Part shown: piece after piece, positions 53,401 to 63,223 of the stretch
Layout of the letters: each line of letters begins with the position of its first letter
Position numbering within the stretch: position 1 is the stretch's first letter
Notes under the pieces: model-generated
Told to the model about the DNA's origin: nothing
Seen by the model: the letters and a program-made list of their open reading frames with translations, nothing else
The model's database searches: none
Assembly: GCA_903871875.1 (NCBI GenBank)
Contig: CAIQIR010000142.1
Location: 1 to 64,000 of the forward strand
Length of the DNA stretch: 64,000 bases
Origin: an uncultured Schlesneria sp.
GTDB taxonomy: Bacteria; Planctomycetota; Planctomycetia; Planctomycetales; Planctomycetaceae
Direction of reading: 5' to 3'
Position numbers and translations under genes: made by a program

Positions 53401-55155
53401 TCAAGTCAGCAATTTTTCCAAGGCCACGACACCGACCGGCGGTTCACTTTGCCACTCCACTAATACGGTGCGTGTGGCTTGTTGTTCCACAACTTCGCGA
53501 ATGAATTTCCACTCGTGCCTTTGCCTCGCCTGAAGCACGGGATCACGGACCTTCAGTGACGCAAGGCTTTGATTGATGACCCACGCATACGGTTCAATCT
53601 CGGCACGGCGAAGATCATGCTGCAATTGAGCCGCTTCATGCACGGGTGTGGCTTCGGGCAACGTCACAATCAGTACGCGCGTGAATTGAGGGTTTCGCAA
53701 GCGGGGCAAGAGCTCGGCGACGGACTCGGGCATTTCGCTGGACTGCCGAGTGACTTCCTTATGGTAGGCCAAGGCGGCGTCAAGCAATAAAATCGTATGA
53801 CCTGTGGGGGCCGTATCGAGTACCACGAACCGATTCTGCCCGTCAGCAACGACTTGAGCAAACGCCCGAAAGACGGCAATTTCTTCCGTACAGGGCGAAC
53901 GAAGGTCTTCTGCTAATAGCTCTTTTCCGGCCGCATCCAGGGTTGCTCCTGCTGCCCCCATGACTTCGGTTGTATATTTCGCCGTTTCTTGCTGGGGATC
54001 GATGCGACTGACTTTCAGGTTGGGCATTGAATTTCCAAGCACCGCCGCCGCAATGTGGGCCGCGGGGTCTGTGGTGGAAAGATGAACGCGGTGACCCCGT
54101 TCTGCCAGACCCACCGCCACCGCGGCAGCCACCGTCGTCTTGCCAACGCCCCCCTTGCCCATCGCAAGAATGACACCATGACCGGGCGCTGACAGGTCGT
54201 CCAGCAAACTGCCAAGTCCTCGCGGCAATGGGAACGCAGGGGTATCGGGAATGTTTTCCTTGGAGACAAATTCGGTCCCATTGGCCATCGCTCGCAGGGA
54301 ATCAATGCCAAGGATGCCACTGGCCGACAGGCGAATCGTTGTTCGCGGCAACGACGCCAGTTCCGGCGGCAAGCTGGCGAGTGAATGCTCGATACGTGCT
54401 TGCATCGCCACTGCGATGGGGTCATCCATACGATTGGTGGTGAAGTAACCATTGACGATCAGATGCTGATTGCGAATGCCCAAGGTGGCCAATTCACCAC
54501 TGGTTCTGGCGGCCTCTCGAAAGGCTGTGATTTCCGGGCGTGCCACTAAGACCAGCGTTGTGATTTTCGCATTGCCCAATGATCGAACGGTCTGCTGGTA
54601 ACGTTCTTGCTGTGACTGCAATCCCGCCAATGGCCCCAGGCACGACGTTCCCGTGGTATTGGTTGTCAGGAACGAAGACCATGCCGACGGCAGCGTTAGC
54701 AATCGGAGGGTATGACCCGTTGGTGCGGTGTCAAAGATGACATGGTCGAATTCGGCGGTTGCCGTCGCATCGCCGAGTAATCGCGAAAATTCATCGAAGG
54801 CGGCAATCTCCAGGGTGCAGGAACCGGAGAACTGTTCTTCCATACTCTTGATCGCGGTGGGCGGCAGTAGCTTGCGATAGGGGCCAACCATGCGTTCGCG
54901 ATACTCGGCCGCAGAGGCTTGAGGATCCAGATTCATGCCGCTCAAATGAGGCACTGCTGGCACGAGCGTCGGATGATGGCCCAACGAAACTCCCAGTACT
55001 TCATCCAAATTTGAGGCCGGGTCAGTGGAAACCAACAGGACTTTTTGACCCTGATCCGCCAAGGCGACTGCTGTTGCGCAGGCCAACGAGGTTTTGCCGA
55101 CGCCACCCTTGCCTGTGAAAAACAAGATCCGAGTCGGATTGGAAAAAAGATTCAT
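53401..55155 (-). CDS. arsA: Arsenite-stimulated ATPase ArsA (two-domain)
   Basis: About 584 residues in two homologous halves, each with a deviant Walker [10 protein letters not shown] near the start and G-K-G-G-V-G-K-T-T near residue 335. The metalloid cysteines of E. coli ArsA are matched: S-G-S-C-T-L-E-I-A (first), [10 protein letters not shown] (second) and S-P-C-T-E-E-I-A (third). D-T-A-P-T-G-H-T switch motifs appear in both halves. ATG 55155 gives the usual start; an in-frame ATG at 55179 is also possible and overlaps a stop in the arsD remnant. It would drive ArsB, which is not seen here. Confidence 0.93.
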   Translation of the reverse strand: MNLFSNPTRILFFTGKGGVGKTSLACATAVALADQGQKVLLVSTDPASNLDEVLGVSLGHHPTLVPAVPHLSGMNLDPQASAAEYRERMVGPYRKLLPPTAIKSMEEQFSGSCTLEIAAFDEFSRLLGDATATAEFDHVIFDTAPTGHTLRLLTLPSAWSSFLTTNTTGTSCLGPLAGLQSQQERYQQTVRSLGNAKITTLVLVARPEITAFREAARTSGELATLGIRNQHLIVNGYFTTNRMDDPIAVAMQARIEHSLASLPPELASLPRTTIRLSASGILGIDSLRAMANGTEFVSKENIPDTPAFPLPRGLGSLLDDLSAPGHGVILAMGKGGVGKTTVAAAVAVGLAERGHRVHLSTTDPAAHIAAAVLGNSMPNLKVSRIDPQQETAKYTTEVMGAAGATLDAAGKELLAEDLRSPCTEEIAVFRAFAQVVADGQNRFVVLDTAPTGHTILLLDAALAYHKEVTRQSSEMPESVAELLPRLRNPQFTRVLIVTLPEATPVHEAAQLQHDLRRAEIEPYAWVINQSLASLKVRDPVLQARQRHEWKFIREVVEQQATRTVLVEWQSEPPVGVVALEKLLT

Positions 55156-55184
55156 GATCGCTTTGCCAAATCTATTCATTTCCA

Positions 55185-55425
55185 GTAACCAGCGACATCC
55201 GGGTTGATTGCCGTTTCCGCCGACAGCAACTCACGAACGGCGACGATCTGGATGAAGCTGCAGGTTGTTGAGTCAATGAGTCAAATTGACGCTCTCAACC
55301 GTTAACCCTTGTGTTTTCAGCCAGTCCAAGCCTGCTGCAACACGGAAAAGTACCGGATCAACTGATGTTCCGGAAATGCCCGTCGAGCAGCACATCAATT
55401 TGTCGATGACTTGGATTGATTTCAT
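55185..55425 (-). pseudogene. arsD: Frameshifted ArsD arsenic metallochaperone remnant
   Basis: From ATG 55425 the frame reads M-K-S-I-Q-V-I-D-K-L-M-C-C-S-T-G-I-S-G, then V-D-P-V-L-F-R-V-A-A-G-L-D-W-L-K-T-Q-G, matching ArsD up to about residue 46, and stops at 55273. Continuing in the other two frames gives L-T-Q-Q-P-A-A and F-I-Q-I-V-A-V-R-E-L-L-S-A-E, the next ArsD segments, so at least two frameshifts exist. ArsD delivers arsenite to ArsA through Cys12, Cys13 and Cys18; here the third is Ser. The C-terminal part is missing. The final frame's TGA overlaps the ATG at 55179 of arsA, suggesting former translational coupling. Confidence 0.8.
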
Positions 55426-55502
55426 GGAGTACTCGATGTTTGCGACGCCACGAACGTGTTCGCATTCCGGTGCCGCAATTGATTCTATCGTTGGTTCTTC
55501 GC

Positions 55503-55563
55503 CAAAAAATGAAAAGGCCGACCTCGACGGAAGCTCCGCAGGAGCTGTCAACAAGGTCGGCCT
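55503..55563 (-). terminator. Strong terminator-like hairpin upstream of the arsD remnant
   Basis: AGGCCGACCT (55515-55524) pairs with AGGTCGGCCT (55554-55563) and encloses a perfect AGCTCC/GGAGCT hairpin. On the minus strand T-rich sequence follows (runs at 55515-55512 and 55509-55504). No minus-strand gene was found just upstream, so the gene it served may have been lost, or it belongs to an ars leader. Confidence 0.65.
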
Positions 55564-56002
55564 ACTTTTCAACGAACCTCTCGGATGCACCGAGGTTCCC
55601 TTTGCCAAGTCTTCCGTCGCCTGATTTTACAATCAATCCTCGCCAGGTGCCACTCGCTAAGGTGACAACCATGGTCACGGATTTGAAACCACTTGCGAAC
55701 CGGAGAATGCGTCTGCAATGAATGGCACTGAGGTGACGTGTCGACGTTTCGTCGCGGCTCCCAGCAGTCGTCGGAGGCTTTTTGGTGACGATGGGTGCAT
55801 TGTGCGGCTTTATTACATTGTGCCGCTTTACCGTCCCCGAGCGGAAATTCCCGGAGGCACAGCCGATGCGGTAACCAGGCTCATTGGCTGTGGAAAAATG
55901 GACAATCGAATCGCAGTAGGCAGTTGCCAGTTGATTGATGTATTCGCCCGTCAACCGTTATCGTCGACCATCAATTGCTAAGTCCGCGACATCCGGGACC
56001 GT
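55564..56002. other. Gap between the arsD terminator and the ClC gene
   Basis: Frames here (e.g. 55718-55981 plus, 55562-55954 minus) show no family resemblance. The inverted sequence GGTGCCACTC...GGTGACAACC near 55649 is short. Likely degraded DNA plus the ClC promoter. Confidence 0.4.
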
Positions 56003-57721
56003 ATGAATCAACATCCTTCTCAGCCGAATCTCGATTTCTCGACGACGCAGCACTCGTGGTCGTTTCGATTTTGGGCGCTGATCGTCGTGGCGGGGGCGGC
56101 GGCGGGGCTGGTTGGAGGTGTGCTGATGCGGCTATTGCATGCCGTTGAAAAGCTGGCCTGGACCTTTCGCGAAGGAACATTTCTGGAGGCAGTGAGCGGT
56201 GTCTCGGCGATTCATCGCGTGTTGATTCTGTGTGCCGCCGGTGTTGTCGTGGGTGTCAGCCAAATCGGCATTCGCAAGATGTTCCGGGCCGCCGGTGATG
56301 TGGATTCTGCGATTTGGTTTCGATCGGGAAAGACTCCACTTCTGGCCACATTCGCGCAGGCCCTTCAATCAATTGTCATTGTGGGAATGGGGGCCTCGTT
56401 GGGGCGTGAGTCGGCCATTAAACAGGTGGGCGGGGCTTTGGCCAGCCAATTGGCACAATGGAGCCGATTATCACGAGCAGAACAACGAGTTCTTGTGGCC
56501 TGCGGTGTCGGGGCGGGCATGGCTGCGGCGTATAACGTGCCAGTGGGCGGCGCCTTGTTTGCCATCGAGGTTTTACTCGGAAGTATCTCACTTCGTTTGG
56601 CTCTGCCCGCCCTGCTCTGTTCAGCCGTCGCGACGGTCGCATCATGGGTATTCTTGCCGACCGGGCCGGTCTATGACATCCCCGAATATCGTCTTTCTGT
56701 TCCGTTAGTGGTCTGGTCGCTGTGGGCGGGCCCGCTGCTTGGATTGATGACGGTCTTTTTGGTTCGTGCGATCGACTGGTCGGAAGCCCACAAGCCGGTT
56801 GGTAACGTCAGAGTTTTTCTGCTTCCCGTGGTGGTGTTTCTGCTACTGGGTTTGGCCTCCACTGCATACCCGCAACTGCTGGGGAACGGTCAGGATGTTG
56901 TTCAGCTGGCCCTGACCGCGGAATTTCCCTGTTCACTGCTGTTGATTTTGCCGCTGCTCAAGGCATTGGCCACAACCGGCTGTCTTGTCAGTGGTGCTCA
57001 CGGAGGACTGTTTACTCCAACCATGGCGATCGGTGCGTTGCTGGGCGGTTTGCTGGGGAATGCCTGGGATGGCATCTGGCCGGGCGCATCGATGGGATGT
57101 TGTTCTGTGATTGGCGCCTGTGCATTCCTGGCAGGGGCAAGTCTGGGTCCGATTTCGGCACTGGCCATTGTGTTGGAGCTGACTCGGCGAGTTGATGCCA
57201 CCATGGTACCGATGTTGCTGGCCGTCTCAGGTGCCATGTTTGTGGCACGGCGAATCGAATCACGCTCGATTTACTCGCTGCGTATCCGTCCAAAAAATCC
57301 TGGGTCAGAACCGACTCCGGGAGATCGACTACCCAATTTTGCTCACTTGATCTCTCGGGATTTCTCCGCGATTTCGGCGGCCATGGGATATACGGAGCTG
57401 CTTCAGGGCCTGTTACTTTCGAAGTTTACACTGCCTTTGTACGTAGTCGATCATGAGGGGATCTTGCTCGGCCAGATCGATGCGAGATCACTCAATCTCG
57501 CTTCGCTTGGCCCGTTACCCCTCGAGGCGGCGAAAGCGGCCGATTTCGTCGATTCGATGAGGACGCTGAATACTCAAATGAGTGAACACGATGTCAGAGA
57601 TTGTTTTGCCAAGGTCGGTGAGGCCCATTTACCTGTCGTCGATTCAAAAAACGGACGCTTGTTCGGCATCGTCCATCGAAATACGGCGATGACATCGCTT
57701 CCTGCCAACAACGACAACTGA
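56003..57721 (+). CDS. ClC-family chloride channel or antiporter with C-terminal CBS-like region
   Basis: 572 residues, eleven or so hydrophobic segments (about 25-430). The G-R-E-G-P filter motif appears as M-G-A-S-L-G-R-E-S-A (about 130-139), and S-G-A-H-G-G-L-F-T-P corresponds to G-x-F-x-P near residue 335. The G-S-G-I-P motif is not evident, as in many bacterial ClC relatives. After residue ~440 a soluble tail includes P-L-Y-V-V-D-H-E-G and H-L-P-V-V-D-S-K-N-G-R-L-F-G-I-V, two CBS modules that may sense nucleotides. Ion and mechanism uncertain. Confidence 0.87.
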   Translation: MNQHPSQPNLDFSTTQHSWSFRFWALIVVAGAAAGLVGGVLMRLLHAVEKLAWTFREGTFLEAVSGVSAIHRVLILCAAGVVVGVSQIGIRKMFRAAGDVDSAIWFRSGKTPLLATFAQALQSIVIVGMGASLGRESAIKQVGGALASQLAQWSRLSRAEQRVLVACGVGAGMAAAYNVPVGGALFAIEVLLGSISLRLALPALLCSAVATVASWVFLPTGPVYDIPEYRLSVPLVVWSLWAGPLLGLMTVFLVRAIDWSEAHKPVGNVRVFLLPVVVFLLLGLASTAYPQLLGNGQDVVQLALTAEFPCSLLLILPLLKALATTGCLVSGAHGGLFTPTMAIGALLGGLLGNAWDGIWPGASMGCCSVIGACAFLAGASLGPISALAIVLELTRRVDATMVPMLLAVSGAMFVARRIESRSIYSLRIRPKNPGSEPTPGDRLPNFAHLISRDFSAISAAMGYTELLQGLLLSKFTLPLYVVDHEGILLGQIDARSLNLASLGPLPLEAAKAADFVDSMRTLNTQMSEHDVRDCFAKVGEAHLPVVDSKNGRLFGIVHRNTAMTSLPANNDN

Positions 57722-57928
57722 TTCCCGCGGGACATGTGTTGCTGCTGAAGCCTTGTCGCGCGCCAATCACGCTGGTGCGGTTGAGGCGCGCAGCGGTACC
57801 AAGCTCGGGGGGCGGCCAGGATCGTTTGACTGTCGTGAGGGGCGATCCCCAAGCACCCCACTTTTCTTGCAACTAAAATGAATCGCCAGAACGTTCCTCG
57901 GTCTGCATTGAGGACTTGGTAAACCGGT

Positions 57929-58186
57929 TCAATTCAATGAGGGCGCTTGAGTCCGCCGGTAATTTAGGAGGGGAACTGTGAACTCGAGATACCCGTCTCG
58001 TGCGGTACCACTGAGGCTCGCCCGCTCAATATCGAAATTGTCCCAGCCAAACAATTCCATCAATTGCCCGACGGTTTGCCAGGCAGAACAGCCTGTGCAG
58101 GTGATTCTGGGACAGTGTTCAAACCAGACAAACCAATGATCGGTGCGTTGTTCGGCAATGATTTTCCAGCCGGAGATTCTATTCAT
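57929..58186 (-). CDS. Small protein of unknown function
   Basis: 85 residues from ATG 58186 (a GTG at 58201 would add five). Rich in aromatic residues and with a C-P-R-I-T-C-T-G-C segment, three cysteines that could bind metal or form disulfides. W-K-I-I-A-E-Q-R-T-D-H-W-F-V-W-F-E resembles small globular domains, but no family was recognised. A 10-bp hairpin lies upstream. Confidence 0.55.
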   Translation of the reverse strand: MNRISGWKIIAEQRTDHWFVWFEHCPRITCTGCSAWQTVGQLMELFGWDNFDIERASLSGTARDGYLEFTVPLLNYRRTQAPSLN

Positions 58187-58247
58187 GAAATTGTCTTTCA
58201 CATCCAGTTTTTAGTTGTTTGCTGACGAATCCCTTTGCCGTGTTGGG

Positions 58248-58271
58248 TGCCTTTTGGCAGGCCAAAGGGCA
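58248..58271. repeat. Ten-pair hairpin
   Basis: TGCCTTTTGG and CCAAAGGGCA pair over ten positions (one G-T) around a CAGG loop. It could end transcripts coming from cheX or lie in the leader of the small gene to its left. Confidence 0.5.
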
Positions 58272-58543
58272 TCAGGTGATTCGGCGCAGCGGCAGGAGCG
58301 AAGCCGAGCGTGACGTTGAATTCCCGTTGTTGTTTTGTCGGCACTTCGCGAAGGATTTTCCGATTCGTCGTCACAAAGTTCTTTGATGGTGCGATTCCCG
58401 CATTTCCTAGATTGCGATCAGATCAATCTGTCCAAGTTCATAACGCGAGATGGTGACATCGATCTTAACTTTTGGTTTGAAGTCAGTACGGCGAGTGTTT
58501 CTGGCGTGAGGTCACTCAGATGCGACACGGATATCATTTCCCG

Positions 58544-58681
58544 CTACGACCCGTAACTTTCGATCAGCATATTGATGGCGATGTCCATTGCTTCTGACTG
58601 ATTGTCGTAGACATTTTCGGCGATTCTTCCTGACGACATCGCGGCATTGGTGGCCGCCGGCGGAATCGCGGACAAGGCCAC
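58544..58681 (-). CDS. Possible tiny protein downstream of cheX
   Basis: A 45-residue frame from GTG 58681, ending in S-S-G-R-I-A-E-N-V-Y-D-N-Q-S-E-A-M-D-I and A-I-N-M-L-I-E-S-Y-G-S. The amphipathic helix is vaguely like YjfB-type motility-associated small proteins, and the position behind cheX is suggestive, but no proper ribosome site is present. Speculative. Confidence 0.25.
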   Translation of the reverse strand: MALSAIPPAATNAAMSSGRIAENVYDNQSEAMDIAINMLIESYGS

Positions 58682-58808
58682 TCCTGTACTATTGGCGAAG
58701 GCAAGATATCAGTCGTGCAAGCGCTGAACGGCACCGTTACTATCGCGATCGGATGCGAAGGCCTCGCACTTCAAAGGATCGAACGGTTTTCCCCCACATG
58801 AATCTGCG

Positions 58809-59279
58809 TTAAGCAACGGCAATCTGTTTGGTGGATTCGCTGTGGCAGATCAGATCTCGTAAGACGACCGACAGCGGATATCCGCAGCATTCAAAAGTCG
58901 TATAGAGGCTGCCCTGCGGAAGATGGTTCCGCCAATCGTCTGCCCGATCAAACGAAGGTCGCGAGAGATTGGATTCTTCGCCGTACCATCCTTTGACATT
59001 TCCGCCGATCATATTCGCAATTTCACAGAAGGCGTCGCGAATCTCGGCTTCCGACAAGCTTCCGGGGTTCGATGCGAACATGACTTCCGCAAGGCTTGGC
59101 ATCAAATTGATGTGGGCAAAGATCTCGACGATCGAGTGACGGGTTCCGTGAATCTCGACAGCAGCGACCAATTGATTGGTCGTATCAATGTCAGGGCTGA
59201 TCGGATTCAATTCCATTCCCAACATTGATTGACAGACGTCAATCGTAATCTGTTGCAGATGCTCTTCTTCCAATTGCAT
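58809..59279 (-). CDS. cheX: CheX-type CheY-P phosphatase
   Basis: 156 residues. E-I-R-D-A-F-C-E-I-A-N-M-I-G-G-N-V-K-G is the CheC/CheX/FliY phosphatase helix, whose Glu and Asn dephosphorylate CheY-P. One such motif is present, as in CheX. It follows the chemoreceptor gene on the same strand (130 bases), implying a joint signalling function. No signal peptide or membrane segment. Confidence 0.85.
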   Translation of the reverse strand: MQLEEEHLQQITIDVCQSMLGMELNPISPDIDTTNQLVAAVEIHGTRHSIVEIFAHINLMPSLAEVMFASNPGSLSEAEIRDAFCEIANMIGGNVKGWYGEESNLSRPSFDRADDWRNHLPQGSLYTTFECCGYPLSVVLRDLICHSESTKQIAVA

Positions 59280-59409
59280 AAGTGCCTCATTTTCGGGTCA
59301 GTTCCGCCCCATGACTCAGGGTGATGAAAGGACTTCACACCCCGAGTCGTTGGGTTTGTGCGGAGGGACGCGGCGCTGACCTCAGGAAGATTTTCTAGAT
59401 TGTTACTAA

Positions 59410-61491
59410 TCAATTTTTTGCTTTGGCCGATTTGTGGTTGTTCGAATCGGCTGTGTTGCCGGAGTTGAATTCGCTGACAATCAGCTGAAGGTCGGCGGCC
59501 ATGCGTGCGAGTTCTTTTGCGGCGTGATTGCTGTTATTGGCGCCCTCGGTTGTGCTTTTGGCCGCCTCGGCAACAGACATGATATTTTGAGCGATCTCGG
59601 ACGTACCTCGCGACGACTCGGCCACATTGCGGCTGATCTCGTTGGTCGTTGCGGTCTGCTCTTCGACCGCGCTGGCAATGGTATTTGAGATATCGTTAAT
59701 TTGGGCGATGACTATTCCAATCTCACCAATCGCTTGGATCGCCCCTTTGGTGTCTCGCTGAATCGCCTCGATTTTGTGACTGATATCTTCGGTCGCCTTC
59801 GCGGTTTCCTTGGCGAGTTCTTTGACTTCATTGGCAACCACGGCAAATCCTTTGCCAGCCTCACCCGCTCGCGCTGCCTCAATTGTGGCATTCAACGCCA
59901 ACAGATTCGTCTGTTGAGCGATCGATGTGATGACCTTGATCACCTTCCCGATTTCGGCACTCGACTCACCCAGTTTGCCGATCGTCGAATTCGTGGTCTC
60001 CGCCGCTTTGACGGCCGACATTGCGACCTTGGCGGCATCGGTTGCATTCTTGGCGATCTCCCTGATGCTGGCGCTCATTTCCTCGATGCCTGTGGCGACC
60101 GTTTGCGTGTTCTTACTGACCTGTTCGGACGCCGCCGATACGACCCCCGCTTGAACGGCCGTCTCTTCCGCATTGGCGCTCATTTGAGTGCTGACCGCCG
60201 AGAGTTCTTCCGACGCCGCCGCCATTGCCGTCGAATTTTCGGCGACCTTTTTCAGGACGACTTGCATGTTTGCCGTCAGTTCTTTCTCACGTTTGTCCAG
60301 AGCCAATTTTTGAGTGATGACTTCCCACGTCACCATCGCGCCGAGATAGTTCTTGTCGTCATCGAAGATGGCACTAACGAGCAGGTCGAGTGTTTCGGTG
60401 CCGACCGTAATGTGGGCCTTGCGCGGCAGGTTTGATGGATCCGAGAGCAACCCTCGCTGAAAGGCGGGATTCTTGTGGAAGACGTCAATCTTCTGTCCAA
60501 CGATTTGATCGACCGGAATTGGCAGGTACTGTTGGATGCTCTTCAGCGTCTTGATGGAAGCGGGATTGATATAGCGGATGATCAGGTCGGTGTCGGCGAA
60601 AATGATGTTGCTGGGCGAATTCTCCGACATCGACGCGTAACGCATGTTGACCATCCGTTGCTGCACCCCTCGCGTGACGTCGGTGGCAAACTTGACAACT
60701 TTAAATGGTCGATTATTAAGATCGAAGATGGGGTTATAAGAGGCCTGAATCCAGACTTCTTTGCCGCCCTTGCCAATGCGCTTGTATTCGGCCGCCTGGA
60801 ATTTGCCTTCGCCCAGGTTCTGCCAGAACAGTTTGTAGTCGAGGCTACTGCGATAAGTCGGCTCGACAAACAGACTGTGGTGCTGGCCTTTGATCTCGTC
60901 GAGCGAATAGCCCAGCGTTTTCAGGAAGTTGTCATTGGCGGTAATGATCGTGCCGTCCAGGTTGAATTCGATCATGGCCTGGGCTTTACTAATGGCTGCG
61001 ATTTGACCTTGAAAGTCAGCGTTCTGTAACTTCGTTGCCGTCACATCGGTGGCGAACTTGACGACTTTGAACGGCCGATTGTTGACGTCGAAGATGGGGT
61101 TATAAGTGGCTTGAATCCAGACTTCTTTCCCGCCCTTTCCGATACGCTTGTATTCGGCTGCCTGGAATTTGCCTTCACCCAAGTTCTGCCAGAACAGTTT
61201 GTATTCGGCACTGCTGCGGTATGCGGGCTCGACAAACAGGCTGTGGTGTTGGCCTTTGATCTCGTCGAACGAATAACCCAGCGTCTTCAGGAAGTTGTCG
61301 TTGGCGGTAATGATCGTGCCGTCGAGGTTGAACTCGATGACCGCCTGTGACTTGTTGATCGCCGCGACCTGTCCGGCGTAGTCGGCGAACTGTTGGTCTT
61401 GGATGGCTTTTGTCGCCTGAGTCTCTTTGGCTGATTGACCGTTTTCGATCTGAAAATGAGTCATCCAGCGACGAGGTGCTTGTGCCGGCAT
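59410..61491 (-). CDS. Cytoplasmic methyl-accepting chemotaxis protein with duplicated PAS domains
   Basis: 693 residues from ATG 61491 (GGAG ten bases upstream). No membrane helix, so a soluble receptor. Two almost identical PAS/PAC units (about residues 42-151 and 164-273; both [19 protein letters not shown]) precede a third, divergent PAS-like region ([16 protein letters not shown]). The signalling domain has the hairpin tip [20 protein letters not shown], which binds CheA/CheW. Aerotaxis or redox sensing is typical of such PAS receptors (Aer/BdlA-like), inferred only. cheX follows. Confidence 0.93.
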   Translation of the reverse strand: MPAQAPRRWMTHFQIENGQSAKETQATKAIQDQQFADYAGQVAAINKSQAVIEFNLDGTIITANDNFLKTLGYSFDEIKGQHHSLFVEPAYRSSAEYKLFWQNLGEGKFQAAEYKRIGKGGKEVWIQATYNPIFDVNNRPFKVVKFATDVTATKLQNADFQGQIAAISKAQAMIEFNLDGTIITANDNFLKTLGYSLDEIKGQHHSLFVEPTYRSSLDYKLFWQNLGEGKFQAAEYKRIGKGGKEVWIQASYNPIFDLNNRPFKVVKFATDVTRGVQQRMVNMRYASMSENSPSNIIFADTDLIIRYINPASIKTLKSIQQYLPIPVDQIVGQKIDVFHKNPAFQRGLLSDPSNLPRKAHITVGTETLDLLVSAIFDDDKNYLGAMVTWEVITQKLALDKREKELTANMQVVLKKVAENSTAMAAASEELSAVSTQMSANAEETAVQAGVVSAASEQVSKNTQTVATGIEEMSASIREIAKNATDAAKVAMSAVKAAETTNSTIGKLGESSAEIGKVIKVITSIAQQTNLLALNATIEAARAGEAGKGFAVVANEVKELAKETAKATEDISHKIEAIQRDTKGAIQAIGEIGIVIAQINDISNTIASAVEEQTATTNEISRNVAESSRGTSEIAQNIMSVAEAAKSTTEGANNSNHAAKELARMAADLQLIVSEFNSGNTADSNNHKSAKAKN
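60673..61368. repeat. Tandem duplication of a 330-bp PAS-coding segment
   Basis: Segments 61368-61039 and 61002-60673 (minus strand) encode PAS units that differ at few positions, with a 366-base period. Many third positions are also shared, indicating a recent duplication or gene conversion within the receptor gene. Confidence 0.85.
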
Positions 61492-62044
61492 TTCACGAAT
61501 TCTCCGCTGTCGCGCAAGACATGCGCGAGGGTTTGATGCGACATGATCGATGGCTGAAAAGAGCGCCGCCATCAATTGGTGTTAACCACAACTTCGGTGG
61601 GAATGTCTCTGTTGAGTGAGATAAATTCGATTAATAAAATGCTGCAGGGTGTATCGTTGTTGATCGTCGTGTCGTTGCGAAAATGCGAATGTGGTTGCGG
61701 TCAGCGTGGTTCCGTCGAGCGACGATCAGCCATTTTATTAGGGCAAATTTAATTTTGCGTGTTTCACGCACGTCGTGTGGCAATCCACATTGTGCGTCTT
61801 TTTGTGCTGTGGAGATCCGCGTTTGCAATTGGTGATCGTGTGGTGACACACGTCACTTGCGGGCCTGTTTTCAGGGCTCTGCCAGCTGAAAACCATGTCC
61901 ACCGCGAGTGAAGTTTGCGCGACGAGCCATCGCAGAAGCCGCAACCATTCCGGCTGAGCCTGTTTCATTGACGGACGTCGGGTCGTCAATGAACGTTCCT
62001 GATGTGTTCTGTGTTTTTGTACAGGTGTGTCGTTTTGCGAGGTG
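61492..62044. other. Gap between the chemoreceptor and the TlpA-like gene
   Basis: No recognised gene. An A/T-rich patch at 61618-61645 may be the receptor promoter. A frame on the minus strand (61738-62094) overlaps the TlpA-like gene end and shows no family resemblance. Confidence 0.4.
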
Positions 62045-63172
62045 TTACTTTTCCGCCAAGAGTTCTTCAATCCGCTTGCGGAAAAACTCTTCACCCTTGG
62101 CGCCGTTCCAGTTCAGTTCTCCGTACCACCAATTCCTGACACGCCCCTGTTTATCAACCAGATAAACACTGGGCCACATGTCGTTTCCCCAGGCTTTCCA
62201 ATTTTCGGATGCGGCGTCGAACAGAACCGGGTAGGCGATGTTCCGCTCAACAACGTTGCGCTGCAAATTGTCGAGTTGACGTTCCCGTTCGGTTTCGGGG
62301 GTGTGAACACCAAGCACCACCACACCCTGTTTGCCAAACTGTTCGTGCCAACTCTGATAATGGGGCAGATTGCGGATGCAGTTGATGCATCCAAAGGCCC
62401 AGAAATGAACGACCACGACTTTGCCTTTGAGGTCTTCCAGACGAATCGGGGCGGTGTTGATCCAAGCTGCTCCAGTTCGTAAGGTCGGTGCGACACAGCC
62501 CACTTGGATCATTCGACTGAAGTCAAAGGCTTCGCCCAGTTGAGACCGATACGCGATACGCTGCTCGGGTGTGAGGATCTCCGTGAATCGACGGGTATCT
62601 GTATCTCGCAGTTTGGAGCGGGACTTTTCCTGGACACTCGCCGGCTTGCCCGAATTTTGTGTCTCCATCGTTTCGCGTTCTTTGACGGCGTCATTCAGGG
62701 CTTTGCGTAATTTCACTAGTTGCCCGGGCGTCAATTTCAACTGCTGAGAAATGTCGGGCGAGGCCAACGCCTTCCAACTGCGAGCCTGTAAGACGATTTC
62801 GGCAAAGCGACTGAATTGTGGTGGCGTCATCTCCAGCTTTAGTTCGGCGGTCAGTTGGGAATGCAGTGCGTCAAGTTGATCGGCACAGCGATTGACCGGC
62901 ACGTCCCGTAACCGCCAGAACGATTCATCAACTTGAGCGATGGCCGCCTGAACTTTTTCGATCTGCGACGGCTTCAGATCGAGTTCCGTGTGAACCGACG
63001 CATCGCGGGCCAGCGCTAGGGTGACATAGGGAACCGCCGGAATTTCCGCCTGCGAATGGTCGGACGCCTGGGCCGTGGGTTCCGTGGGAGCCGCCGCTAC
63101 GAACTCGGCCGAGGTGAGACGGAAAAGGCTCAAGCCGATCAGGGCGGCGAGCGTTGTGGCGGAAAGTCGCAT
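62045..63172 (-). CDS. Exported TlpA-like thioredoxin-fold protein with helical N-terminal domain
   Basis: 375 residues with a signal peptide (L-A-A-L-I-G-L-S-L-F-R-L-T-S-A). Residues ~45-215 are helical and include L-D-L-K-P-S-Q-I-E-K and L-T-P-E-Q-R, patterns of LTxxQ/Spy-like domains. The C-terminal domain is a thioredoxin fold of the redoxin/TlpA type: V-V-V-H-F-W-A-F-G-C-I-N-C at about 247-260 has the CxxC redox pair, and W-P-S-V-Y-L-V-D-K-Q-G-R carries the cis-Pro. Likely extracytoplasmic thiol chemistry. Starts 51 bases after the peroxiredoxin-like gene. Confidence 0.85.
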   Translation of the reverse strand: MRLSATTLAALIGLSLFRLTSAEFVAAAPTEPTAQASDHSQAEIPAVPYVTLALARDASVHTELDLKPSQIEKVQAAIAQVDESFWRLRDVPVNRCADQLDALHSQLTAELKLEMTPPQFSRFAEIVLQARSWKALASPDISQQLKLTPGQLVKLRKALNDAVKERETMETQNSGKPASVQEKSRSKLRDTDTRRFTEILTPEQRIAYRSQLGEAFDFSRMIQVGCVAPTLRTGAAWINTAPIRLEDLKGKVVVVHFWAFGCINCIRNLPHYQSWHEQFGKQGVVVLGVHTPETERERQLDNLQRNVVERNIAYPVLFDAASENWKAWGNDMWPSVYLVDKQGRVRNWWYGELNWNGAKGEEFFRKRIEELLAEK

Positions 63173-63223
63173 CCTAGTGATCCTGCCAGGGAAAGGACGA
63201 TCGGAGGTGGTTCACCAGATATT

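Larger units (their letters stand above)
58202..58808. other. Gap of about 600 bases upstream of the small gene, downstream of cheX
   Basis: Holds the hairpin at 58248-58271 and one possible tiny minus-strand frame (58544-58681). Nothing else coding was recognised. Confidence 0.4.

Noticed and set aside
61738-62094. A 118-codon minus-strand frame in the gap before the TlpA-like gene
   Set aside because: Overlaps the end of that gene in another frame, no start context and no family resemblance.
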